Shown here: in pieces, positions 26,576 to 34,762 of the stretch
Layout of the letters: each line of letters begins with the position of its first letter
Numbering within the stretch: the stretch's first letter is position 1
From: Methylorubrum populi
GTDB taxonomy: Bacteria; Pseudomonadota; Alphaproteobacteria; Rhizobiales; Beijerinckiaceae
Direction: 5' to 3'
DNA: 64,000 nucleotides
Assembly (NCBI GenBank): GCA_020741775.1
Contig: DYYG01000058.1
Location: 1 to 64,000 of the forward strand
Notes under the pieces: model-generated
Databases searched by the model: none
The model's input: the letters and a program-made list of their open reading frames with translations, nothing else
Told to the model about the DNA's origin: nothing
Made by a program: the position numbers and the translations under genes

Positions 26576-27760
26576 ATGACGTCACGCCAGATCGTTCTCT
26601 GCCATCCCGTCCGCACGGCGATCGGCGCCTATGGCGGCAGCCTCAAGGATGTCGCCGCGACCGAACTCGGCGCGGTCGCGGTCCGGGAAACCCTGCGCCG
26701 CGCCGGCCTCGACGCCGGCCGCCTCGGCAGCGTGACGATGGGCAACGTCGTGCAGGCCGGCAACCGCATGAACCCGGCCCGGCAGGCCGCGGTGAATGGC
26801 GGCGTGCCGGTCGATGTGCCGGCCCTGACCGTCAACCGCGTCTGCGGCTCGGGCGCGCAGGCCATCGCGACGGCGGCCGACGGGATCTTGCTCGGCCATC
26901 ACGACGTCGCGGTCGCAGGCGGGATGGAGAACATGGACCGGGCGCCGTACCTGATGGAGAACGGGCGCTGGGGCCACCGGATGGGTCACGCCCAAATCCT
27001 CGACAGCATGCTCAACGACGGCCTCGTCGATGCTTTCTCGGGCGAGCATTCCGGCTGGCACACCGAGGATTTGGCAAGCCAGTCGCAGATCGGCCGCGAG
27101 GCGCAGGATGCCTGGGCGGTCCGCTCCCAGGCGCGGTTCGAGAAGGCGCAAGCGGCGGGCGCGTTCGAAGCCGAAATCGCAGCCGTCGCGGTCAAGGGCC
27201 GCAAGGGCGTCGAGACCTTCGCGCGGGACGAGGCGCCGCGTCCCGAGACGAGCGTCGAGACACTGGCCAGGTTGAAGCCGGCCTTCCGCAAGGACGGGAC
27301 GATCACGGCGGGCAACGCGCCGGGCCTTAATTCGGGTGCGGCGGCGATGATCGTGGCCGAGCGGGGTTTCGCCGAGGCCAACGGCCTCGACGCCTTCGGC
27401 CGCCTCGTCGCATACGGCGTCGGCGCCTGCGAGCCGGGCCTGTTCGGCCTCGGGCTGGTCCCGGCGGTCCGGCAGGCACTGGAGCGGGCTGGCTGGTCCC
27501 TCGGAGACCTCGACAGGGTCGAGATCAACGAGGCGTTCGCGGTGGTGCCGCTCGCCGTCGCGAAGGAACTCGGCCTGCCCGCGGACATCGTCAACGTCGA
27601 GGGTGGGGCCATCGCCCACGGCCATCCGATCGGCGCGACCGGCGCGGTCCTGACGACCCGCCTGCTCCATTCCCTGCGCCGGGACGGCCTCCGGCGCGGG
27701 CTGGTCACGCTCTGCATCGGCGGCGGCCAGGGCATCGCGCTGGCCATCGAGGCGGCCTGA
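26576..27760 (+). CDS. Thiolase (acetyl-CoA C-acetyltransferase)
   Basis: Condenses or cleaves acyl-CoA units; 394 residues, the normal thiolase length. The acyl-accepting cysteine is Cys90 in VNRVCGSGAQAI. GGMENMDRAPYLM, INEAFAVVPLAVA, the catalytic His in EGGAIAHGHPIGATG and the second active Cys in TLCIGGGQGIAL are all intact. Together with the neighbouring thioesterase remnant it suggests a small acyl-CoA catabolic cluster, although the specific pathway is not evident. It starts 48 bases after the thioesterase frame. Confidence 0.92.
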   Translation: MTSRQIVLCHPVRTAIGAYGGSLKDVAATELGAVAVRETLRRAGLDAGRLGSVTMGNVVQAGNRMNPARQAAVNGGVPVDVPALTVNRVCGSGAQAIATAADGILLGHHDVAVAGGMENMDRAPYLMENGRWGHRMGHAQILDSMLNDGLVDAFSGEHSGWHTEDLASQSQIGREAQDAWAVRSQARFEKAQAAGAFEAEIAAVAVKGRKGVETFARDEAPRPETSVETLARLKPAFRKDGTITAGNAPGLNSGAAAMIVAERGFAEANGLDAFGRLVAYGVGACEPGLFGLGLVPAVRQALERAGWSLGDLDRVEINEAFAVVPLAVAKELGLPADIVNVEGGAIAHGHPIGATGAVLTTRLLHSLRRDGLRRGLVTLCIGGGQGIALAIEAA

Positions 27761-27836
27761 GGCTGTGTGCTCGATGGTGCCCGCTGCCGTTCCGGGCGCC
27801 TGGACGCGCATCTCATGACTTCGTGAGGGTTCCGCC

Positions 27837-29249
27837 ATGGACACACGCACACGCCGCCTGTTGGAAGCGCCTCTCGTGCCGACCCTGGCGCGAATGGCCG
27901 CTCCCAACATCTTGGTGATGGTGGTCCAGACCTCCGTCGGCTTGATCGAGACGTATTTCGTGTCGATGCTCGGGACCGACGCCTTGGCCGGGATGGCCCT
28001 CGTCTTCCCGGTCATCATGTTAGTTCAGATGCTCTCCGCCGGCGGGATGGGGGGCGCCATCCAGTCGGCGGTCTCCCGCATGCTGGGCGCGGACCGGCGG
28101 GCGGATGCCGGAACTCTGGCTTGGCACGCGACGGCGCTCGGTCTGGGACTCGGCATTGCGACGAGCCTCGTCGCCCTGCCGTTCGGACCGACGCTCTACG
28201 CGGCGATGGGCGGGTCCGGAGGCTCGCTCCGGGCCGCGACCACCTACGCGAGCATCGTCCTCGGCGGCGCGGTCCTGATCTGGCTTTTCAACGCCCTGTC
28301 GGCGGTGATTCGCGGCACCGGCAACATGGCGCTCCCGGCCGTCGTCACCTGCGTCGGAGCCGTCGTGCTGGTCCCGCTCTCTCCCGCGCTGATCTTCGGC
28401 TGGGGACCGTTCCCGGAACTCGACGTCGCGGGTGGCGGCGTGGCGTTCGCGGCCTACTACGCCGCGGGCTCCGCGGTGTTCGCGGCCTACATCTGGTCCG
28501 GCCGCGGCGTTCTGCGGCCGAGCCGGCGCTTGCCCAAGCTGACCTGGGCTCCGTCGCGGGAGATCCTCCGCATCGGGGTGCTCTCGGGCATCGCCAGCGT
28601 GACCTCCAACGTCACGGTCATCGCCGCCACCGCCTTCGTCGGTGCAGCCGGGCCGGCGGCCGTTGCCGGATACGGCACCGGAGCACGCCTCGAATATCTC
28701 TTGGTTCCCCTCGTCTTCGGTCTCGGTTCGCCCATCGCGGCCATCGTCGGCACGGCGCTGGGAGCCGGTGACCATGCCCGAGCCCGGCAGGCCGCCCTGA
28801 CCGGCGCCGTCGTCGCCGGCGCCCTGACGGAGGCCATCGGGATTGCGGCCGCCCTCCACCCGGTCGCCTGGCTCGGCCTCTTCGGCGACGATCCTGCGAT
28901 GGTTGCCACGGGCTCGCTCTACCTGCGCGTCGTCGGTCCGTTCTACGGGTTTTTCGGCTTCGGGCTGGCCCTATACTTCGCGGCCCAGGGCGCCGGTCGC
29001 GTCGGCTGGCCGCTCGCTGCCAGCCTGCTTCGGATGGGAGTGGCATTGAGCGCGGCCTGGACCGCCTCTGCACTTGGGTTTGGATTGGGCGGCACCTTCC
29101 TCGCCGTGTCGGCCGGGTTCGTCGTCATGGGGCTCATCAACGCGGCGGCCTTCGCGACCGGCTGCATGTTCCCGCGCATGCCCACCGACCACCCGTCCGT
29201 AACGTCCTTGCCCCTCGCGCCTACCTCGGGTGCCGTCGCTAGGCCCTGA
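27837..29249 (+). CDS. MATE family efflux transporter
   Basis: Inner-membrane multidrug/toxin extrusion protein of 470 residues with about 12 hydrophobic segments in two homologous halves. The N-terminal half has PTLARMAAPNILVMVVQTSV and LGTDALAGMALVFPVIMLVQ, the second half has GIASVTSNVTVIAATAFVG and GYGTGARLEYLLVPLVFGLG. These are the usual MATE half-signatures. The cation used (proton or sodium) and drug range cannot be told. It follows the thiolase by 76 bases. Confidence 0.9.
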   Translation: MDTRTRRLLEAPLVPTLARMAAPNILVMVVQTSVGLIETYFVSMLGTDALAGMALVFPVIMLVQMLSAGGMGGAIQSAVSRMLGADRRADAGTLAWHATALGLGLGIATSLVALPFGPTLYAAMGGSGGSLRAATTYASIVLGGAVLIWLFNALSAVIRGTGNMALPAVVTCVGAVVLVPLSPALIFGWGPFPELDVAGGGVAFAAYYAAGSAVFAAYIWSGRGVLRPSRRLPKLTWAPSREILRIGVLSGIASVTSNVTVIAATAFVGAAGPAAVAGYGTGARLEYLLVPLVFGLGSPIAAIVGTALGAGDHARARQAALTGAVVAGALTEAIGIAAALHPVAWLGLFGDDPAMVATGSLYLRVVGPFYGFFGFGLALYFAAQGAGRVGWPLAASLLRMGVALSAAWTASALGFGLGGTFLAVSAGFVVMGLINAAAFATGCMFPRMPTDHPSVTSLPLAPTSGAVARP

Positions 29250-29309
29250 GCGCCCCGTTTTGATGAAAGGCCCTCGACGTCAGCCAAACTGAACGGGCGA
29301 CGCTTCGGC

Positions 29310-29425
29310 GAGGGGGCGCTCCGATTCCGACTCACTGCGGCCTTCGTCGGCGCGGCCGGGATGAAACTCGCGGCCTCCGAGTTCGAGGTCTCGAATTTCG
29401 CGCGCTTTGGCGACGCGCCTCGCCT
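29310..29425 (+). pseudogene. Possible DoxX-like membrane protein fragment
   Basis: One frame reads RLTAAFVGAAGMKLAASEFE then VSNFARFG before the reading turns into unrelated sequence. The AAGMKLA...F..V..FARFG pattern resembles the first helix and loop of DoxX-like proteins. No full gene exists here, so this would be a remnant. The rest of 29250-29533 holds nothing I can recognise. Confidence 0.3.
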
Positions 29426-29533
29426 CCGTCCGGCGAGAAGAGCTTCCGTCTCTACGGCGGTGAATGGCGGAAGGAGACCTGCATCAATTCAAAGCTCCTA
29501 CTGAACTTCCTCTCAGGCACGCTTCGTCCGAAC

Positions 29534-29983
29534 TCACCCCAACAGGGCCGTGGCGGCGGCAAGGAAGGCATTCTGATCGGCCTTGCCGAGTTGCCGGGCA
29601 ACGGCCTCCTGAGTCTGCTGCCAGAGGGGATATGCCTCGGTCAGGAGCGTGCGGCCCTCATCGCTGAGGACGACCCGCCGGACACGACGATCCTCCGCAT
29701 CACCCTGGACAATCACGAGGCCCCGGCGCTCCAGGGGCTTCAGGTTGGCCGTGATGGTCGTCCGATCCGTCGCCAGATACTGCGCCAAGGCGCTGATGGT
29801 CGGTGGCTCCTCGCGCACCAGCATCATCAGCAACGTGAATTGCCAATTCGAGAGCCCGGTCGGTCGGAGGGCCGTGTCGTACCTGCGCCCAATGGCCCGG
29901 GCGGCCTTCTGTGCCGCGAAGCTGTAGCAATTCCGTTCGACGGATGCGGCCATCGTCGGGGTGAGAACGGGTTCTGTCGCCAT
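29534..29983 (-). CDS. MarR family transcriptional regulator
   Basis: A winged-helix regulator of 149 residues from MATEPVLTPTM; the frame extends 40 codons further upstream but that part covers the operator region. The core is RPTGLSNWQFTLLMMLVREE, then ISALAQYLATDRTTITANLK (recognition helix), then the wing DAEDRRVRRVVLSDEGRTLL. NCYSFAAQKAARAIGRRYD at the N-terminus is typical of the group. It is divergent from the small secreted protein gene, and three palindromes between them are its likely operators, one of them 18 bases upstream of its own start. Confidence 0.88.
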   Translation of the reverse strand: MATEPVLTPTMAASVERNCYSFAAQKAARAIGRRYDTALRPTGLSNWQFTLLMMLVREEPPTISALAQYLATDRTTITANLKPLERRGLVIVQGDAEDRRVRRVVLSDEGRTLLTEAYPLWQQTQEAVARQLGKADQNAFLAAATALLG

Positions 29984-30000
29984 GATCGCTGCGCCGGAGG

Positions 30001-30132
30001 GTTGATACCAACTATATAGTGCGGCCAAGCCGTCGCCCAAATTCGAAAACCCATACCCAGCAATGATTTTAAAGGTTGATATCAACTTTGTGCGCTGCCG
30101 CACAGAACCTCCTCAAATAGGTTTATATCAAC
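30001..30132. promoter_or_regulatory. Three-copy palindromic operator for the MarR regulator
   Basis: GTTGATATCAAC at 30075-30086 is a perfect 12-base palindrome. One-mismatch copies are GTTGATACCAAC at 30001-30012 and GTTTATATCAAC at 30121-30132. One lies just before marR and one 76 bases before the small secreted protein gene, so the arrangement fits autoregulation plus control of the divergent genes. Confidence 0.75.
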
Positions 30133-30207
30133 GTTATCGACTGAGCGACGCCACCGGTTCGAGGCGAACCGGCAGGGCCAGCCGCTCAATCGATAAGGAG
30201 AACTCCG

Positions 30208-30507
30208 ATGACCGTTCGTTCCATTCTCGCCGCTGCCGCAGTCGCCGCCGGCTTCACCGCTTCGGCCGCCGCCCAGGAAGGTCGCACCTTCGACGCGTGG
30301 GGCCATTCCTTCGACGTCCCTGGCTCCCGGGCAGCTTCCGGAGCGTTCGCCGCCCCCGAGCCGGATGCCTTCCGGGCCGTCGCTCCAGAGCGCACCTACG
30401 TTTCGGGCACGGTCGGCACCGTGGTCGAGAGTCAGGTTCTTACGCCTGTCACGACCTCCAACGTGATCAACGTGTGGGGAGCGCGCATCGCGGTGCCGGC
30501 TCGCTAG
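30208..30507 (+). CDS. Small secreted protein with an internal repeat, function unknown
   Basis: A 99-residue protein with strong ribosome binding site (AAGGAGAA) and a signal peptide (MTVRSILAAAAVAAGFTASA, cleavage near AAAQ-EG). The mature part has two similar segments, FDAWGHSFDVPGSR at about residues 28-41 and INVWGARIAVPAR at the C-terminus, with a Val/Thr-rich link (TYVSGTVGTVVES). There are no cysteines. It lies in the MarR-controlled divergent region and probably responds to the same signal. I do not recognise a named family. Confidence 0.75.
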   Translation: MTVRSILAAAAVAAGFTASAAAQEGRTFDAWGHSFDVPGSRAASGAFAAPEPDAFRAVAPERTYVSGTVGTVVESQVLTPVTTSNVINVWGARIAVPAR

Positions 30508-30650
30508 TCGACGATCCGCGGGAGCAACTCCCGCACCATCCGGTGTGACAGGCCGCCTCGATATCGTCGCCACGGCCTGTCAATTTATATGATGTACGTA
30601 ATATATGCGAACGCGCGGCGGGCAGACCGTCGCGACGACGGGAGGGCATC

Positions 30651-31472
30651 GTGGCTCAGGGAAGCATCAAGACCGCAATCGTGACCGGAGCCGCCTCCGG
30701 TATCGGATTGGCGACCGCCAAATCGCTGCAAGCCGCGGGCTACCGCGTGTTTGGGACAAGCCGGAAAGCCACCGTGGATGCGGGTGGTGGGACCAGAATG
30801 CTGGTGTGCGACGTCACCGACGAGGCATCCATCGCCGACATGTTCGAGACGGTTTTCGGCGAAACCGGTCGCGTCGACCTGCTGGTAAACAATGCTGGAT
30901 TCGGGATCAGCGGCCCCGCCGAGGAGACCTCTGTCGCGCAGGCCCAGGCCATGTTCGACGTGAACCTGTTTGGCGTCCTCCGTACGACCCAGGCGGTGCT
31001 TCCGCTGATGCGGGCTCAGAAGGGTGGGCGCATCGTCAACATCAGTTCGGTGCAAGGCTTCATACCGGCCCCCTACATGGCGCTGTACGGCGCTAGCAAG
31101 CATGCGGTCGAGGGCTACTCGGAGTCACTCGATCACGAGGTCCGCGGCCAGGGCATCCGCGTCGTGCTCGTCGAGCCCGCCTTCACGCGAACCGCCTTCG
31201 ACCAGAACCTGGTCCAACCCGACAAGCCCCTCGACATCTACGCTGCCGACCGTGCCGGGCGCAGCAAGTTCTGGAACGAGGTCATGAAGACCGCCGATGC
31301 GCCCGAGGTCGTCGCAAAGGTCGTGGTCAAGGCAGCGACCGCGGAGGCACCGAAGCGCCGTTACGCCGCGGGACCGAAGGCGCGACAGGTCAGCCTGCTC
31401 CGCCGGTTCGTTCCGGCGCGTGCCTTCGACAAGGCCATCCGGAAGGAAATGCAGCTTCCCCCGATGTCATGA
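30651..31472 (+). CDS. Short-chain dehydrogenase/reductase
   Basis: NAD(P)-dependent oxidoreductase of the classical SDR family, 273 residues, starting at GTG with GGGAGGG upstream. The Rossmann motif is TGAASGIG (about residues 13-20), followed by NNAGFGISG, the catalytic Ser in NISSVQGFIP and the YxxxK pair in ALYGASKHAVEGYSES. VEPAFTRTAF follows. The C-terminal region (residues 230-273, ending LPPMS) is basic. The substrate is unknown. It is 143 bases after the small secreted protein and may belong to the MarR-controlled set. Confidence 0.9.
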   Translation: MAQGSIKTAIVTGAASGIGLATAKSLQAAGYRVFGTSRKATVDAGGGTRMLVCDVTDEASIADMFETVFGETGRVDLLVNNAGFGISGPAEETSVAQAQAMFDVNLFGVLRTTQAVLPLMRAQKGGRIVNISSVQGFIPAPYMALYGASKHAVEGYSESLDHEVRGQGIRVVLVEPAFTRTAFDQNLVQPDKPLDIYAADRAGRSKFWNEVMKTADAPEVVAKVVVKAATAEAPKRRYAAGPKARQVSLLRRFVPARAFDKAIRKEMQLPPMS

Positions 31473-31911
31473 CAACGCGTGATCTCAGGCCCGTCCTCGA
31501 TCCGCGAGCGCTGGCTCTCGTGGCTGCCCGAGGCCCGAACGCGCACTTGTCGGCACCATGACAGTATGACAGCCGGCAGGCTCGGTTGAAGCGGGCAAGG
31601 GCCTCGAGCGAAAGGCGGGAGCGGTCCACAGCATGCTGTATTGCTACCCTGCAGTCGTCGTCGCGCCGAAACCGCACGCAACACTCCCCTGATGCCGGCC
31701 GGGGATCTCCGATTCGAGGTGTCACCATCTAGGGCATCGCCATCCTTCAGCCGGCCGAGGAGGCTGCGGCTCGGCGCGGACATGGAGCCTCCCTGGTTGA
31801 CGGACGGTCCCGCACAGCAACCGGGAAGAACCGCCGTCACGTCGCCGCGTTGCCCCGGATCTGCGCGAGGTATAGGCCGAGCAGACGAGAATAGTTCCAG
31901 GGAGGCGGTCC
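31473..31911. other. Gene-free region, SDR to IorA-like gene
   Basis: 439 bases. Several frames on both strands remain open but none shows a plausible start, ribosome binding site or recognisable protein. It is probably the right boundary of the accessory segment plus the promoter of the molybdenum hydroxylase operon. I see no clear promoter, repeat or RNA. Confidence 0.4.
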
Positions 31912-32382
31912 ATGGCGCGGCAGATGTCTCTGAAGGTGAACGGGCGCGCGGCACCCGTCACCGTCGATGATCCCGAGACGCCCCTTCTCTATGTGCTCCG
32001 CGACGACCTTGGCCTGCACGGCCCGCGTTTCGGCTGCGGCCTCGGCCAGTGCGGCTCCTGTACCGTCCATGTCGACGGGCGGGCGGTGCGCTCCTGCATC
32101 ACGCCGGTCTCCAGCCTGAAGGCGGGAGCCGAGATCGTCACGCTGGAGGGCCTCGGCAGCCCGGACAAGCCGCACCCTGTCCAGGCCGCCTTCATCGAAG
32201 AACAGGCCGCGCAATGCGGCTACTGCATCAACGGCATGATCATGCAGTCGGCAGCCCTCCTCAATGAGACGCCGAAACCCGACGAGGCCGCGATCCGGCA
32301 GGCGCTGGCGCAGAACCTCTGCCGCTGCGGCACCCATCTGCGGATCGTGCGCGCCGTCCAGCGCGCCGCCGGCACGCTGTGA
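31912..32382 (+). CDS. (2Fe-2S)-binding subunit of an IorA-type molybdenum hydroxylase
   Basis: Electron-transfer subunit of 156 residues. The plant-type ferredoxin domain carries GCGLGQCGSCTVHVDGRAVR followed by SC, and the second [2Fe-2S] domain has QCGYCINGMIM and NLCRCGTHLRI; all eight cluster cysteines are present. It has no signal peptide and is expected to ride with its Tat-exported partner encoded 13 bases downstream. Family members oxidise aldehydes or N-heterocycles such as isoquinoline; the substrate here is undetermined. Confidence 0.9.
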   Translation: MARQMSLKVNGRAAPVTVDDPETPLLYVLRDDLGLHGPRFGCGLGQCGSCTVHVDGRAVRSCITPVSSLKAGAEIVTLEGLGSPDKPHPVQAAFIEEQAAQCGYCINGMIMQSAALLNETPKPDEAAIRQALAQNLCRCGTHLRIVRAVQRAAGTL

Positions 32383-32395
32383 GGGAGGCTGGCCC

Positions 32396-34621
32396 ATGAA
32401 CGCTCCCCAGCTCTCCCGCCGCAGCCTCCTGCTCCAGGGCGGCGCCCTCGTGGTCGGCTTCTCGCTGTCCGGCCGCCAGGCGCTCGCGCAGCAGACCTTC
32501 GCACCGGTCGCGACCAACGGCTTCTCGAAGCCCGTCGCGCCGGATCAGGTCGACAGCTTCCTCGCCCTCGGCGCGGATGGCCGCGCCACGATCTTTTCCG
32601 GCAAGGTCGATCTCGGCACCGGCATCAGGACCGCGATGGCGCAGATCGCGGCCGAGGAACTCGACCTTTCGCTCGACCACGTCACCGTGGTCCAGGGTGA
32701 CACCGCCCTGACCCCCGACCAGGGCCCGACCTATGGCAGCCTCTCGATCCAGAAGGGAGGCGTCGAGATCCGTCAGGCGGCGGCCACCGCCCGCGCCCGC
32801 CTCGTGCAGCTGGCGAGCGAACGGCTCGGCGTGCCGGCCGAGGCGCTGGTGAGCGAAAACGGCACGGTGCGGCCGAAGGCCGGCGGCCAGGGCGTCACCT
32901 ATGCCGAACTCGTGCGGGACGGACGCCTCGACCTGAAGGTCGATCCAGCCGTCGCCACCAAGAACCCGGCGACCTTCGCCCTCGTTGGCAAGCCAGTGGC
33001 GCGGATCGATATTCCTGAGAAGATGACCGGCCGCTTCATCTACATGCAGGATGTCCGGGTGCCCGGCATGGTGCATGCCCGCGTGGTCCGTCCGCCGGCC
33101 ATCGGCGCCAAGCTGGAAAGCGTGGATGAGGCCTCCGTCGCGGGAATCGCGGGCCTGATCCGGGTGGTGCGCCAGGGCGACTTCCTGGCCGTCGTCGCCG
33201 AGAAGGAATGGGCGGCGGTGAAGGCCGCCGGGCAGATCAAGGCGACGTGGTCGCGATGGGAGGGCCTGCCGGAGCAGGACAAGCTCTGGCAGCACGTGCG
33301 GGCCACCAAGGTCACCAAGGACGACGTGACCAGCAGCACCGGCGATGCCGAGGCCGCGCTGGACCGGGCCGACCGGACCCTGGAGGCGAGCTACGACTTC
33401 GCGATCCACACCCATGGCTCGATCGGCCCGTCCTGTGCCATTGCCGAGTTCAAGGATGGGCTGCTCACTTGCTGGACGGCGTCGCAGATGACGCACGCCC
33501 TGCGCAAGCAGCTCGCGGCGATGACCGGGCTGGCGCCGGAGGCGGTGCGCTGTATCTATGTCGAGGGTTCGGGGTGCTACGGCCGCAACGGCCACGAGGA
33601 CGCGGCCGGTGACGCGGCCCTCCTGGCCCGCGCGGTCGGCCGCCCGGTGCGGGTCCAATGGTCCCGCGCCGATGAGCATGGCTGGGATCCGAAGGGACCG
33701 CCTACCCTGATCGACCTGAAGGCCGGGCTCGATCCGCAGGGCAACGTCGCCGCCTGGGTCTCGCAATTCCACGTGCCGGAGGGCGCGGCCGGCAACGTGC
33801 CCCTGGTGGCGGCGGAACTCGCCGGGCTGCCGCACGAAACCACGATGTCGCCCGGCAATATCATCCAGAACTCGGCTCTTCCCTACGCCTTCCCGAACGT
33901 GCGCACGGTCTGTCACCGGCTGGCCTCGACGCCGCTGCGGCCCTCCTGGATCCGCACGCCGGGGCGGATGCAGAACACCTATGCCAACGAGGCCTTCCTC
34001 GACGAATGCGCGGCAGCGGCGGGGGCCGACCCGCTGGACTATCGCCTGCGTGCCCTCAAGGACCCTCGCGGCATCGCGGTGCTGAAGCGGGTCGCCGAGA
34101 TCGCGGCGTGGCAGAACCGGCCCTCGCCGATGAAGGAGGCGGGCGGCGACATCCTGCGCGGACGCGGTCTCTCCTACGTGAAGTACGAACTGAACCGCAC
34201 CTATGTGGCGGGCGTGGCCGAGGTCGAGGTCGACCGGACGAGCGGGCGGGTCCGGGTGCCGCGCTTCTTCGTGGTCCAGGATTGCGGGCAGATCATCAAC
34301 CCGGACGGCGTCCGCAATCAGCTCGACGGCAACGTGATCCAGACCGTGAGCCGGGTGCTGATGGAGGAGGTCACCTTCGATCGCGGCGCCGTCACCAGTC
34401 TCGACTGGGCGAGCTATCCGATCCTGACCTTCCCGGATGTGCCGGAGGTGATAACCGATCTGATCGACCGGCCGACCGAGAAGCCGTGGGGCGCTGGAGA
34501 ACCCTCGGCCGCGATCGTGCCGGCGGCGATCTCGAACGCGATCTTCGATGCCACGGGCGCGCGCCTGCGGTCGGTGCCGTTCACGCCGGCCAAGGTGAAG
34601 GCGGCGCTTCAGCGGAGCTGA
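32396..34621 (+). CDS. Molybdopterin-binding subunit of an IorB-type hydroxylase
   Basis: Catalytic subunit of 741 residues, periplasmic. The ATG chosen gives MNAPQLSRRSLLLQGGALVV, a twin-arginine leader; upstream extension overlaps the partner gene. Mo-cofactor domain motifs include GKVDLGTGIRTAMAQIAAEEL, VEGSGCYGRNGHEDAAGDAA, RTPGRMQNTYANEAFLDE and the C-terminal WGAGEPSAAIVPAAISNAI with the catalytic Glu. No separate cytochrome c subunit follows, although many IorAB systems have one. It ends shortly before two strong palindromes. Confidence 0.9.
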   Translation: MNAPQLSRRSLLLQGGALVVGFSLSGRQALAQQTFAPVATNGFSKPVAPDQVDSFLALGADGRATIFSGKVDLGTGIRTAMAQIAAEELDLSLDHVTVVQGDTALTPDQGPTYGSLSIQKGGVEIRQAAATARARLVQLASERLGVPAEALVSENGTVRPKAGGQGVTYAELVRDGRLDLKVDPAVATKNPATFALVGKPVARIDIPEKMTGRFIYMQDVRVPGMVHARVVRPPAIGAKLESVDEASVAGIAGLIRVVRQGDFLAVVAEKEWAAVKAAGQIKATWSRWEGLPEQDKLWQHVRATKVTKDDVTSSTGDAEAALDRADRTLEASYDFAIHTHGSIGPSCAIAEFKDGLLTCWTASQMTHALRKQLAAMTGLAPEAVRCIYVEGSGCYGRNGHEDAAGDAALLARAVGRPVRVQWSRADEHGWDPKGPPTLIDLKAGLDPQGNVAAWVSQFHVPEGAAGNVPLVAAELAGLPHETTMSPGNIIQNSALPYAFPNVRTVCHRLASTPLRPSWIRTPGRMQNTYANEAFLDECAAAAGADPLDYRLRALKDPRGIAVLKRVAEIAAWQNRPSPMKEAGGDILRGRGLSYVKYELNRTYVAGVAEVEVDRTSGRVRVPRFFVVQDCGQIINPDGVRNQLDGNVIQTVSRVLMEEVTFDRGAVTSLDWASYPILTFPDVPEVITDLIDRPTEKPWGAGEPSAAIVPAAISNAIFDATGARLRSVPFTPAKVKAALQRS

Positions 34622-34658
34622 AAGGGAGAGGCATGGCCGGTCCCGCGCGCGGGTCATA

Positions 34659-34695
34659 CCAAATCCGGCTAATCCCTTCGGGATGGCGGATTTGG
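34659..34695. repeat. REP-like imperfect palindrome
   Basis: CCAAATCCG (34659-34667) pairs with CGGATTTGG (34687-34695); inside, ATCCC and GGGAT form a second short stem around TTC. The two-level hairpin looks like an intergenic palindromic repeat and could also end the hydroxylase transcript. Confidence 0.55.
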
Positions 34696-34722
34696 GCTCC
34701 GCTCAGACGCCGCGCGGGCTTG

Positions 34723-34762
34723 CTGATACGAGGCCGCTTTAATCAAGCGGATCCCGTATCAG
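34723..34762 (-). terminator. Palindrome at the 3' end of the malonate decarboxylase operon
   Basis: CTGATACG (34723-34730) pairs with CGTATCAG (34755-34762), with an inner stem CCGCTT/AAGCGG. The outer arm overlaps the mdcH stop codon (34759-34761). It probably stabilises or ends the mdc mRNA; there is no T-tract. Confidence 0.5.

Noticed and set aside
18416..31911. A second copy of the tRNA-Ser 3' end as att site
   Set aside because: Reading the segment I found only a partial look-alike (TTCCGTCTCTAC near 29446) that does not match the tRNA end well.
32261..34657. 798-codon minus-strand frame opposite the IorB-type gene
   Set aside because: It is the complement of a clear Mo-hydroxylase subunit and has no credible product.
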